From assembly GCA_000149225.2 (NCBI GenBank), contig CM000688.1, positions 992,001-1,056,000 on the forward strand: a stretch of 64,000 nt of DNA, given 5' to 3'. The DNA is from Lachancea kluyveri NRRL Y-12651 (Eukaryota; Ascomycota; Saccharomycetes; Saccharomycetales; Saccharomycetaceae). The position numbers and the translations under genes were made by a program. Under the pieces are notes generated by a model. It made no database searches. It saw only the letters and a list, made by a program, of their open reading frames with translations, and was not told the DNA's origin. How positions within the stretch are numbered: the stretch's first letter is position 1; every line of letters begins with the position of its first letter. This document shows, one piece after another, positions 11,551-19,357 of the stretch.

Positions 11551-11872
11551 TGTTGGAACGAAATACAACTATCGACCATCGACTAGTATTCGTGTTACTA
11601 GTATATTATCATACACGGTGTTATAAGGTGACATAAAGAATGAGAAACAGTCATCTAAGTTAGTGGAAGGTGAAACGCAAGGATTGATAATGTAATAGGA
11701 TAATGAACCAGAAACATATAAAAGGAAGAATATTTGTATATAGAGTTATCGACTCCCTTTTCTGGATTCCTAGAAAGACGAGGAGAACTTCTAGTATAAC
11801 CATATACCAATTATTATAGCCTTAACCAAAAATGGAATCTCAACAATTGTCCCAATATTCACCTATTTCTCA
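11551..11872 (+). repeat. 3' LTR of the Ty1-family element
   Basis: 322 bp, preceded by a purine-rich tract (ATGGGTGGTA) and followed directly by the target duplication AATTG. One base differs from the 5' LTR. Confidence 0.95.
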
Positions 11873-12134
11873 AATTGGTATATGGTTATACTAGAAGTTC
11901 TCCTCGTCTTTCTAGGAATCCAGAAAAGGGAGTCGATAACTCTATATACAAATATTCTTCCTTTTATATGTTTCTGGTTCATTATCCTATTACATTATCA
12001 ATCCTTGCGTTTCAGCTTCCACTAATTTAGATGACTGTTTCTCATTCTTTATGTCACCTTATAACACCGTGTGTGATAATATACTAGTAACACGAATACT
12101 AGTCGATGGTCGATAGTTGTATTTCGTTCCAACA

Positions 12135-12618
12135 GAAAGAAAGATCGATACTGGACGACCTGACTCTTTGCCAAAAAAAAAAAAAAGGGGTCGGTGGACA
12201 TGCGTACTGTGAGTTCGGCTCCGTACTCCTTTTTTTTTATTTTTTCTTTTCAGCAAATTGGGGCTTACTACTAAAAATCGATGTTGCCTGAATCGAGTGG
12301 AAGAACTCGGTTTATGTAGGATAGTTTGTAACCTCTACGTTATGCAATTTTTTTCTGATCTTAAATGTCAAATAACGATTCCTGTTCGTAACGCTAGCCC
12401 TATATCGTATGCGCTCCCCCGAGATTGTTTCTATCTTTTCCCGTCGCTTACTCTCTCTCGTGCCTGATTGTCCAATCGAAAATTTTTCAATTTCTCAATT
12501 TCTCACGGAGTTCGAGAAAGGTACACCTACTAGTGGGGGATATATATTTTTCAGAACCTCTCTTGTATTGGAAACAATTGCTTTCTGAACATCAATTAAA
12601 GACTTCGTAACATCAGCT
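12135..12618. promoter_or_regulatory. YNK1 upstream region
   Basis: 484 bp between the outer LTR and YNK1. It contains a 14-base A run near 12173, a T run near 12230 and a pyrimidine-rich leader close to the start codon, which fits a strongly expressed gene. No further LTR copy or RNA gene is seen. Confidence 0.5.
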
Positions 12619-13077
12619 ATGTCTAACAACGAAAGAACATTTATCGCAATCAAACCAGACGGTGTCCAAAGGGGCTTGATCTCCAAGATCTTGTCTCGTT
12701 TCGAAGACAGAGGTTTCAAATTGGTTGGCATCAAGCTGGTCACTCCAACTGAAAACTTGTTGAAGCAACACTATGCCGAACACGTTGGTAAACCTTTCTT
12801 CCCACCAATGTTGTCTCACATGATGTCTGGCCCAATCCTGGCTACCGTTTGGGAAGGTAAGGACGTTGTCAAGCAAGGCCGTGCCATCTTAGGTGCCACC
12901 AACCCATTGAACTCTGCTCCTGGTACTATCAGAGGTGATTTCGCCATCGACATGGGTAGAAACGTTTGTCACGGTTCTGATTCTGTTGAAAGTGCTGAGC
13001 GTGAAATCAACTTGTGGTTCAAGAAGGAAGAGCTAGTTGACTGGAAATTGAACCAATTGGGCTGGATCTACGAATAG
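12619..13077 (+). CDS. YNK1: Nucleoside diphosphate kinase
   Basis: 152 residues, the normal NDK length. The substrate-binding start [14 protein letters not shown] and the active-site block NVCHGSDS with the phospho-accepting His at about residue 118 are intact, and the protein ends in WIYE as in S. cerevisiae Ynk1. It moves the gamma-phosphate between nucleoside triphosphates and diphosphates in the cytosol and mitochondrial intermembrane space. Codon use is strongly biased (TTG, GGT, GCC/GCT, AAG), a sign of high expression. The gene is bracketed by LTRs on both sides (ending 12134 and starting 13442). Confidence 0.96.
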   Translation: MSNNERTFIAIKPDGVQRGLISKILSRFEDRGFKLVGIKLVTPTENLLKQHYAEHVGKPFFPPMLSHMMSGPILATVWEGKDVVKQGRAILGATNPLNSAPGTIRGDFAIDMGRNVCHGSDSVESAEREINLWFKKEELVDWKLNQLGWIYE

Positions 13078-13441
13078 ATGCAGTAAGACAGTAGTGTATT
13101 TTTTTGGCTTTTTAGATAGGTTTTTTTTTTCTCCTCACTATTTTTTTTTCTTCGTTAATTGAGTCAAAAAAATATAAAAGCATGTAAATACGTTTTTATA
13201 ATAGAATGTCATTCATATTCCTTTAAATGGCGAAGAAATTGTACAGATTCTGGAATCAAATCAAGTGCAGGAGCTCGTCTTGTTCTCACGATAAAATCCC
13301 AGGTACGTATTGCTGTACAGCCCTCATTCCGCACTGATTTATGTAGTTATTTAGAAAATACAGTAATCGTACCTCCTGGTGATTTATGCATTGACAGTGC
13401 TGTACTTTCAAAAAAAAAAAAAAAAAAAGGGTTTGTCATGG
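13078..13441. other. Intergenic between YNK1 and the LTR mosaic
   Basis: 364 bp with T-rich 3'-UTR sequence and an 18-base A run (about 13411-13428). Short frames here look like chance. No RNA gene is recognised. Confidence 0.5.
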
Positions 13442-13883
13442 TGAGAAATATGTGAATATTGGGACAATTGTTGAGATTCCATTTTTGGTTAAGGCTATAA
13501 TAATTGGTATATGGTTATATTAGAAGTTCTCCTCGTCTTTCTAGGAATCTCTAAAAGGGAGTCGATAACTCTATATACAATTATTCATATATTTTCTTCC
13601 CTTTTATATTTTTTGGCTCATTATCCCATTACATTATCGATCCTTGCGTTTCAGCTTCCACAACTTAGATGACTGTTTCTCATTCTTTATGTCACCTTAT
13701 AACACCGTGTGTGATAATATACTAGTAACACGAATACTAGTCGATGGTCGATAGTCGTATTTCGTTCCAACAGTTGTATTTCGTTCCAACAAGGAGAACC
13801 TCTAGCATATTCATATACCAATTATTATGGTCTTAACCAAAAATGGAATCTCAACAATTGTCCCAATATTCACATATTTCTCA
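13442..13883. mobile_element. Ty1-family LTR mosaic: solo LTR, fragment, and inverted fragment
   Basis: Three LTR pieces abut. A minus-strand LTR spans 13442-13772 (331 bp, more diverged than the others). A second minus-strand LTR terminus lies at 13773-13791. A plus-strand LTR 3' end lies at 13792-13883, ending TATTTCTCA. No matching target duplication is seen at the outer edges (catgg on the left, aatcc on the right). It reads as the remnant of repeated insertion and recombination at one site, 115 bp upstream of tRNA-Phe. Confidence 0.88.
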
Positions 13884-13997
13884 AATCCCAACAGTTAAGA
13901 CAGCTCAGAAAGTAATACTTTGAAACAGCTCGATCCAAGGCATAACGCTGGTAACAGTGCTGTAAATTAAAAACGTACTTCACTATTTCCAACGGTT

Positions 13998-14090
13998 GCG
14001 GATTTAGCTCAGTTGGGAGAGCGCCAGACTGAAGAATAACTTCGGTCAACTGATATCTGGAGGTCCTGTGTTCGATCCACAGAATTCGCA
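13998..14090 (+). tRNA. tF(GAA): tRNA-Phe(GAA) with intron
   Basis: Starts GCGGATTTAGCTCAGTTGGG, has GAA in the loop CTGAAG, an intron of about 20 nt, then the T-arm GTTCGATCC and acceptor AATTCGC plus A. Both ends match S. cerevisiae tRNA-Phe. A T run after the gene at 14092 gives the Pol III terminator. Confidence 0.96.
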
Positions 14091-14289
14091 TTTGTTTTTT
14101 CATTTTTCAACTTTTGTCTACATTGGTTGTTACCCGGACTGAAATCTTTTTCGGGAAAAAATTTTTCACTCATTTTTACCTTGTTGAGATTGGTTTACTT
14201 GATAGGGGATGTTTTACCATGTTTGCTGCGACTGTCATTTCATTTGAGGAACCTCATCAGATAAGTAGACAATCTTTAGGCAAGGAAAA

Positions 14290-14898
14290 ATGTCCAATAC
14301 ACCCACTGAAGAAAAGCCAGGTGCAGGTACATCGCAACAACCCCAGCAGAAGGAGAGGAGAAAGATTGAGATCAAGTTCATTCAGGATAAAACAAGACGC
14401 CATATAACTTTCTCCAAACGTAAGCATGGTATTATGAAGAAAGCGTACGAATTATCTGTTCTAACGGGCACTCAAGTTTTATTGCTGATTGTTTCCGAAA
14501 CAGGGCTTGTCTACACTTATACTACTCCAAAATTCCAGCCGATTGTAAAGGAGCCCGAGGGCCGTAACTTGATTCAGGCTTGTTTGAACGCTCCTGATGA
14601 GGAGGAGGAAGAGGAGGAAGAAGATGATGATGAAGAAGAAGAAGCAAAAAATGAGGACAAGCCGGCCGATGTAACAACCGCTGCAGCTGCAGCTGCAGGC
14701 GGTGTAGCTGCCGATCCATCCACCGGTGCTATTCCCCATCCACAAGCTGGTAACCCTGTGGTTCAAAATCCTCAAGGGGCTAGTGTTCAACAACAGCCGC
14801 AGAGCTTTGGAAACCCTGCAGCTTACTTGAATGCGGAGCAAGCTGCTGTATACCAACAATACTTCAACGGTGTTAACTCCCAGCAAGGTCAGTATTAA
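14290..14898 (+). CDS. MCM1: MADS-box transcription factor Mcm1 (Mcm1/Arg80 ancestor)
   Basis: 202 residues. The MADS box (about 22-78: RRKIEIKFIQDKTRRHITFS, then KRKHGIMKKAYELSVLTG) and the SAM extension to about residue 102 are almost those of S. cerevisiae Mcm1, followed by the expected acidic run (about 103-125, Glu/Asp). Mcm1 is the essential dimeric DNA-binding partner for mating-type, cell-cycle and arginine regulators. The C-terminal half is an Ala run and a short Gln-containing tail, and lacks the long poly-Gln of the 286-residue S. cerevisiae protein. The SAYLNAEQ-like end (AYLNAEQAAVYQQYF) is kept. S. cerevisiae has the pair ARG80/MCM1 here; this window has one gene only. Confidence 0.95.
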   Translation: MSNTPTEEKPGAGTSQQPQQKERRKIEIKFIQDKTRRHITFSKRKHGIMKKAYELSVLTGTQVLLLIVSETGLVYTYTTPKFQPIVKEPEGRNLIQACLNAPDEEEEEEEEDDDEEEEAKNEDKPADVTTAAAAAAGGVAADPSTGAIPHPQAGNPVVQNPQGASVQQQPQSFGNPAAYLNAEQAAVYQQYFNGVNSQQGQY

Positions 14899-14937
14899 TT
14901 GAAAGGAGAACAGGAAAATATATATATAAAACAGAAA

Positions 14938-14966
14938 AAACAACAACAACAACAACAACAACAACA
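14938..14966. repeat. CAA trinucleotide repeat in the MCM1 3' UTR
   Basis: About nine CAA units follow the MCM1 stop by some 40 bases, in no visible reading frame. They may be a decayed piece of the Gln-coding tract found in Mcm1 of other species, or an independent microsatellite. Confidence 0.8.
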
Positions 14967-15072
14967 GAAAGGAAAAGACTTTATGTGAAGGCATTCTTTG
15001 CCAGATTTAACTAACAATTCTATATTTGTATTTAGGAACTCATTCCATATATGAACCGGTGATATATCAGAT

Positions 15073-15300
15073 TGAGGTTGGTGAGAAGACCCACCCCTTC
15101 GTACAAGGGTATATTGACGATATTCATAAAGTCGCTGGTATAATCTTTACAAGCTAGGCGTCGGTCCAGGCATGGCAATCCTCGAGTACATCGTTTTCAT
15201 GCCAGCAGGCTTCCTCCTAATTTTTTTTTGCATCATATCCTTCTGCTGTGTTTACTGACGAGATGTTATCGACAATGCCATTTTTTGTGAGAATTATGAG
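15073..15300. repeat. 228-bp duplicated sequence, copy 1
   Basis: Bases 15073-15300 recur at 23179-23406 in the same orientation, by eye without any difference. It lies between MCM1 and IOC4. It contains short inverted pairs (CCCTT/AAGGG; GGCATG/CATGCC) and a nine-T run, but has no LTR ends, no long ORF and no tRNA boxes. I do not recognise it. Confidence 0.93.
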
Positions 15301-15361
15301 TTTACGCTGAGCTCGTATATAACTATTTACACTTATGTCTAGAAGTATGCATTTTCCTCTA

Positions 15362-15367
15362 ACGCGT
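15362..15367. promoter_or_regulatory. MCB-like element ACGCGT upstream of IOC4
   Basis: An ACGCGT hexamer (in AACGCGTTT) 71 bp upstream of the IOC4 start codon. This is the MBF (Mbp1-Swi6) core, so G1/S expression is possible. Only one copy is seen. Confidence 0.35.
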
Positions 15368-15437
15368 TTGGTAAACCACATGTTGACGATCGTTTAACGA
15401 ATAGAAAATTATTTATCCATAGCTTAAAGTGAGTACA

Positions 15438-16706
15438 ATGTCTCAGATCTACCAACCTACAGATATAGTGCTGGCGAAAGTCAAAGGTTTCCCGGCTTGG
15501 CCCGCTATGATCATCCCCGAAGAGATCGTCCCTGCAAATGTCTCGAAAGGTAAAACAACAAGAAATAATAGTTGGAAAGCAGCTGAAGACGAAGCTGAAG
15601 ACGAGGACAATGAAGATGACTACATTATTTACAGTAAATTGCTCAAGTTTCGCAAATATAAGGATATGCAGTCAAATTATTGTGTGAAGTTCTTCTGCGA
15701 TGATTCCTACATCTGGCTGAAACCTTCTGATTTCCAATACTTGACAAAGGAGGAATGCGAGAAGTGGTTGAATAATACCAAGAAAAAAAATAAGAAATTA
15801 ATCCCCGCTTACGAAATGGCTCTCAAAGGCAAAGACGGAATTGACGTATGGGAATTTGTTGAATACGGTTCCAACGGTAAACCAGGCGATGAAGAATACG
15901 TAGAGGATTACGATGAAGAAGAAAAGGAAGAGGAAGAAGAAGAAGAAGAAGAAAGCACTAGCGATGTTGATGAGTATAAGGTGAAGGACTCTAAATCTAA
16001 AAAAAGAAAGAGGCAGACTAGACAAAGAAGCAAACCACAAAAAAAAGAGACGGTGACCAAAAGAGGAACTAGATCTACCTCCAAAAAGGTTGAAACCAAG
16101 AAATCTGAGCCTTCACCAAAAAAGAAAAAGGCACCTCCAAAGAAGAAAAAACCGCAACTAGAGAAGTATCACTATGAGGACGATGAAGATTGGGCTATTG
16201 TTGGTTTAGGTCCACAAGACCTAACTATCTCCGGGAATAATACTCTGGTCAGTAAGTTATCTCAAAAGAAAAATATGGAGCTTCATAACGATTTGAAAAC
16301 TGACTTACAAGAAAAACTATCTATGGTAAACAAACTTTTAACAGACGTGTCTTTGAAAAAGGAACCCCATGAAACATCAGATGATTATGAATTGATTTTG
16401 GATGAATTGGATTTATGTTTAAGTTTCAAAGGTTCCCAGGATGAACTAGTCACCGTGTTTATATCGAACAATGAATTGATGACAAATTTTCGGGTGCTAT
16501 TCAACCTTAAATATGAAGAACTGCAGAATCTGGACGTTTGGGATAAATTTCAAAGATGTTACTTCGAAATATACGGACTCGAGTTCAACCCTGATCAGAC
16601 TAAGTGGTCTTTTGAGCCCCAGGAAATAACGAAAAGTGCAGATCATGAAGAAACCAATAACGACGGAATCAAACCTGAAGAGGTAAATGGTAAAGATAAA
16701 CTTTAA
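15438..16706 (+). CDS. IOC4: PWWP-domain subunit of the Isw1b chromatin remodeller
   Basis: 422 residues from the ATG at 15438, which gives MSQIYQPTDIVLAKVKGFPA as in S. cerevisiae Ioc4. An in-frame GTG lies three codons earlier but is not a yeast start. The PWWP domain covers about residues 8-115 (KGFPAWPAMIIP, then YCVKFFCDDSYIW). A long acidic and basic low-complexity middle (about 155-245) follows, then a conserved C-terminal part beginning WAIVGLGPQDL. Ioc4 reads H3K36 methylation and brings Isw1 to transcribed genes to stop histone exchange. It is convergent with the unknown gene that follows. Confidence 0.92.
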   Translation: MSQIYQPTDIVLAKVKGFPAWPAMIIPEEIVPANVSKGKTTRNNSWKAAEDEAEDEDNEDDYIIYSKLLKFRKYKDMQSNYCVKFFCDDSYIWLKPSDFQYLTKEECEKWLNNTKKKNKKLIPAYEMALKGKDGIDVWEFVEYGSNGKPGDEEYVEDYDEEEKEEEEEEEEESTSDVDEYKVKDSKSKKRKRQTRQRSKPQKKETVTKRGTRSTSKKVETKKSEPSPKKKKAPPKKKKPQLEKYHYEDDEDWAIVGLGPQDLTISGNNTLVSKLSQKKNMELHNDLKTDLQEKLSMVNKLLTDVSLKKEPHETSDDYELILDELDLCLSFKGSQDELVTVFISNNELMTNFRVLFNLKYEELQNLDVWDKFQRCYFEIYGLEFNPDQTKWSFEPQEITKSADHEETNNDGIKPEEVNGKDKL

Positions 16707-16936
16707 AGTAATCCAGTGTCACCCATAGAAGGACGAAAAAATAAGAGACACTTCTACGTAAATAGAACGTTTTTATCTTTAAGCAACTCATTCACTTGTA
16801 ATTACCGATTGAAATGGTCAAGCCATGGCTGTCGCAAGAGAAAATGGAACATAGAGTATACTTTAGAATCTCTATAAATAAACTGTACGAACTAACAACA
16901 AAATTAAAACTTTAACCAGTTTGACATGAGCTTGAC

Positions 16937-18250
16937 TCATTTAGATTGATCAAAACCGCTGTCAATAAAAACGTAATGTTTTAATCCTGCATTTAGAGCA
17001 TCTTCTATATCTTCAGCAAACACAAGATTAAAAGGAATGTAACCATTCACTGGACTCTTTTTCTTTAAACTCACAATCTTTTCATAGAATCCTCTAGCAA
17101 AATCCACTCTGTGTGGATGTACATTATTGGGCTCTTTATAAAATTTCCTTGGATAAACTGTGTTGGAACTATTGTATTTTCCCATGGTTTTGCGAGCTTT
17201 GTATCTAAATCCTCTGCCTTGTTTACTCTTTGGGCTACCGTTATCGTCTACCTGTGGATCAAATTTAGAGCCTAAAACAAACCTCAAGATATCGATGACC
17301 TGTCCAGAAGTTACAAAATGCCCATATTGTCTTTGCCAGTTTGACTTCAGTAACTCATCTGGCGTGAACGTTTCTTTACTCAAATAATAGTCTAGGTTTA
17401 TAGGCCTGCTAAGCACTGAAAATTCGCAGACGCAATCTTCAACAACTTCATCCTCATTTCCAAGTTTAAAAAAAAGCTTTACGTTGTTGTTCACTTGGAT
17501 CCTTGTAATTTTCACGACTGTTCTAAAGCCTTCATTACAGTCTGCGTATTCACAAGTATTCCCAATTGATTGAAGAACCGAACTCCAATCAATACATTCC
17601 AATTCAATTGGCATCAAGTAGGGTATGGAATTTCTTTTAGTGTTACTCTTTGTAAACCTCAAAATCTTTCCCGGTCTCATTAGTTGCCTCATATTTTCAA
17701 ACTCCTCAGAATCCTTTTTCAACTTTGAAGGTTTCCTGTTGTAAGTAGGCAGCCTGTTCCTTATTTTTTGTCCCTTAGAGACCCTATCCTTTTTTTTCCT
17801 TGAGACTTTAGTAGAAATTGGGCAGAACAAATTCTTTGGAAAGCGACATGTTGCCTTCTGTGTACTTGGAGACCAGCATTTGTCAAGTAAGAAGGCGTCA
17901 TCGTACGGCGTGGCGGAACGGTCATCGACCATCACCAGCATACTCAAAATATCACGATCAGAAAAAATGTCAGTGAATTCGATACCATCCTCAAAGGCTT
18001 CGCTATTCTCTGCAAAAGAATAATCTGGAGGGTTAGACTCGTAAGCAACACTAAGTGTAGCCATCTCAGTTTCAGAAAACATAATATCGCTTTCACAGGG
18101 TGTAGGAATAGAATTGTGATTAAGCTCAGACGAGCTCTTAGGGAAAAAATAGCAGTCATCTTCAAAAATCTGTTGCTCAAGTTCATAAGTTGGGGGCTTT
18201 TGGGACTCTTCAGAAGAGTTTAGTTGTGGTATTTCTTTGTAAGAGAACAT
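16937..18250 (-). CDS. Unrecognised protein, 437 residues
   Basis: I do not recognise this gene. The first in-frame ATG is at 18250 (MFSYKEIPQLNSSEESQKPP). The first 130 residues are acidic and Ser-rich, and a basic Lys/Arg-rich stretch follows (about 150-200, KVSRKKKDRVSKGQKIRNR), which could be a nuclear signal. A more ordered C-terminal half (about 215-437) contains CEYADCNEGFRTVVKITRIQ and a block GRGFRYKARKTMGKYN. The acidic plus basic layout suggests a nuclear regulator, but no DNA-binding fold can be named. S. cerevisiae has only Ty sequence between IOC4 and NUP116, so the gene may be lost there. The base composition is AT-rich. Confidence 0.75.
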   Translation of the reverse strand: MFSYKEIPQLNSSEESQKPPTYELEQQIFEDDCYFFPKSSSELNHNSIPTPCESDIMFSETEMATLSVAYESNPPDYSFAENSEAFEDGIEFTDIFSDRDILSMLVMVDDRSATPYDDAFLLDKCWSPSTQKATCRFPKNLFCPISTKVSRKKKDRVSKGQKIRNRLPTYNRKPSKLKKDSEEFENMRQLMRPGKILRFTKSNTKRNSIPYLMPIELECIDWSSVLQSIGNTCEYADCNEGFRTVVKITRIQVNNNVKLFFKLGNEDEVVEDCVCEFSVLSRPINLDYYLSKETFTPDELLKSNWQRQYGHFVTSGQVIDILRFVLGSKFDPQVDDNGSPKSKQGRGFRYKARKTMGKYNSSNTVYPRKFYKEPNNVHPHRVDFARGFYEKIVSLKKKSPVNGYIPFNLVFAEDIEDALNAGLKHYVFIDSGFDQSK

Positions 18251-19357
18251 GTTATATTGTCGGTAATACGCAAAAAAGCAAACTGTTTCTCCCAAATGTC
18301 ACTGATGGATAATTATTAAAGGCAGATAATTGTTAGACCTACTCAAAAGTTGGGATTGTAAGAAAGGTGTATGAGTTTTGAAAAATACTCATTTTATATT
18401 TTTGGTATTTCAACATTTTAAAGTTTCTCCAGGAAAAGTTTCCGATTACATAATCATAACTGTCATTTGTGAATAGGCAACATGCATTTAGTAAAAATAA
18501 TTTGATCCAGGCACCATTTAATGCAAATGGACTCGACCGCAAACATCCCTGTTTGTTCTTAGACTTTTATCGCTCCTCTCTCGAAGTTTACCTTGGTTTT
18601 TGAACGAATAAACTTTTTAGATTGGTATTGTATGAGCTATTTAAGGCACAAATTTTCATCCAACTTTTGTTCATAAGTTCTCAAGCTTTTGAATATTAAA
18701 AAACCCCAGATAAAAGTTTCAATAAACATTTGTTCCTAATTTGTGGCAATTTAATGGGTTTATTTATTTACTTTGCTATTACCCTATTATAATATGGAAA
18801 TTATCTAAAAGGACTACGGGGTTTAAGGGATCATTTGTTAAACAGATGGAAACTTTGCTACTTTTGTGTTTCGTCTATCGTTAAAATTTGCGTATACCTG
18901 CTCTGTATACTGTCCTACTTTTACGTTACTGGGGCTCTTTTTTTTTTCTTAAGCAGTTTTTCTATTCTTATGGTCAGATTTAAGGTTCACTAAATTCATT
19001 ACTGGATGATCCTTTTTACGTCGTTTTGGTTTGTGATGTATTTCATCACTTACTTTTGCCAAACTCCATAGTGTGCTAATGCGAGGCCACATCCCCGTAC
19101 GGACCTATCAGATCATTAAAGCTTCAACAGTGATATGTAGTTTCGATGCATCAACTTTTTACCACTATATTTGATGGTGTTGATTTAGCCTGACAAATAT
19201 TCGTGAATTATCCACTTTCGAGTTTGACGAAAAACTTTTTTTCTTCTGTAGTCTAATTTAACTATACACAAATTGCTCACAAGTTTAGAACTATAATGAC
19301 CTTCTCTATATTACAATGCAGCCTTCATGTTATTTCCGAGTGGAAAGAGCTTATATT
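18251..19357. other. Long AT-rich intergenic region with an ARS-consensus match
   Basis: About 1.1 kb, unusually long for this window. It lies upstream of the unknown gene and downstream of the nucleoporin. It holds an exact 11-bp ARS core (TTTTATATTTT, 18392-18402), several A/T runs, and no credible ORF or RNA gene. It could be a replication origin and/or a large regulatory region. Neither can be settled from sequence alone. Confidence 0.4.

Larger units (their letters stand above)
5979..11872 (+). mobile_element. Ty1-family (copia/Pseudoviridae) LTR retrotransposon, looks whole
   Basis: The element is 5,894 bp with two direct 322-bp LTRs that differ at only one position I could find, so the insertion is very recent. 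It is flanked by the perfect 5-bp target duplication AATTG (5974-5978 and 11873-11877). Parts in order: 5' LTR, gag (TYA) starting inside the LTR, pol (TYB) with protease, integrase, reverse transcriptase and RNase H, then 3' LTR. Both reading frames appear open and no break is evident. It sits inside an older inverted LTR of the same family, upstream of tRNA-Leu. Its protein sequence is strikingly close to S. cerevisiae Ty1, more so than most host genes are to their orthologues. Confidence 0.96.
5914..12134 (-). mobile_element. Older inverted solo LTR (delta-like), split by the Ty1-family insertion
   Basis: Bases 5914-5978 and 11878-12134 together make one 322-bp LTR on the minus strand, interrupted by the full element. 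Its outer flanks (gattc on the left, gaaag on the right) do not match, so the usual 5-bp target duplication is absent. Its sequence is almost that of the LTRs of the inserted element, so it is the same family and only modestly older. Confidence 0.9.

Noticed and set aside
15073-15300. LTR of a second retrotransposon family
   Set aside because: The repeat begins TGAG but ends TGAG rather than CA, the flanks show no target duplication, and no internal domain lies between the copies, only ordinary host genes.
15073-15300. C/D or H/ACA snoRNA within the 228-bp repeat
   Set aside because: I found a near C box (ATGATGC, minus strand) but no D box, and no clean hinge/ACA pair at the right spacing. 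A structured RNA stays possible but unsupported.
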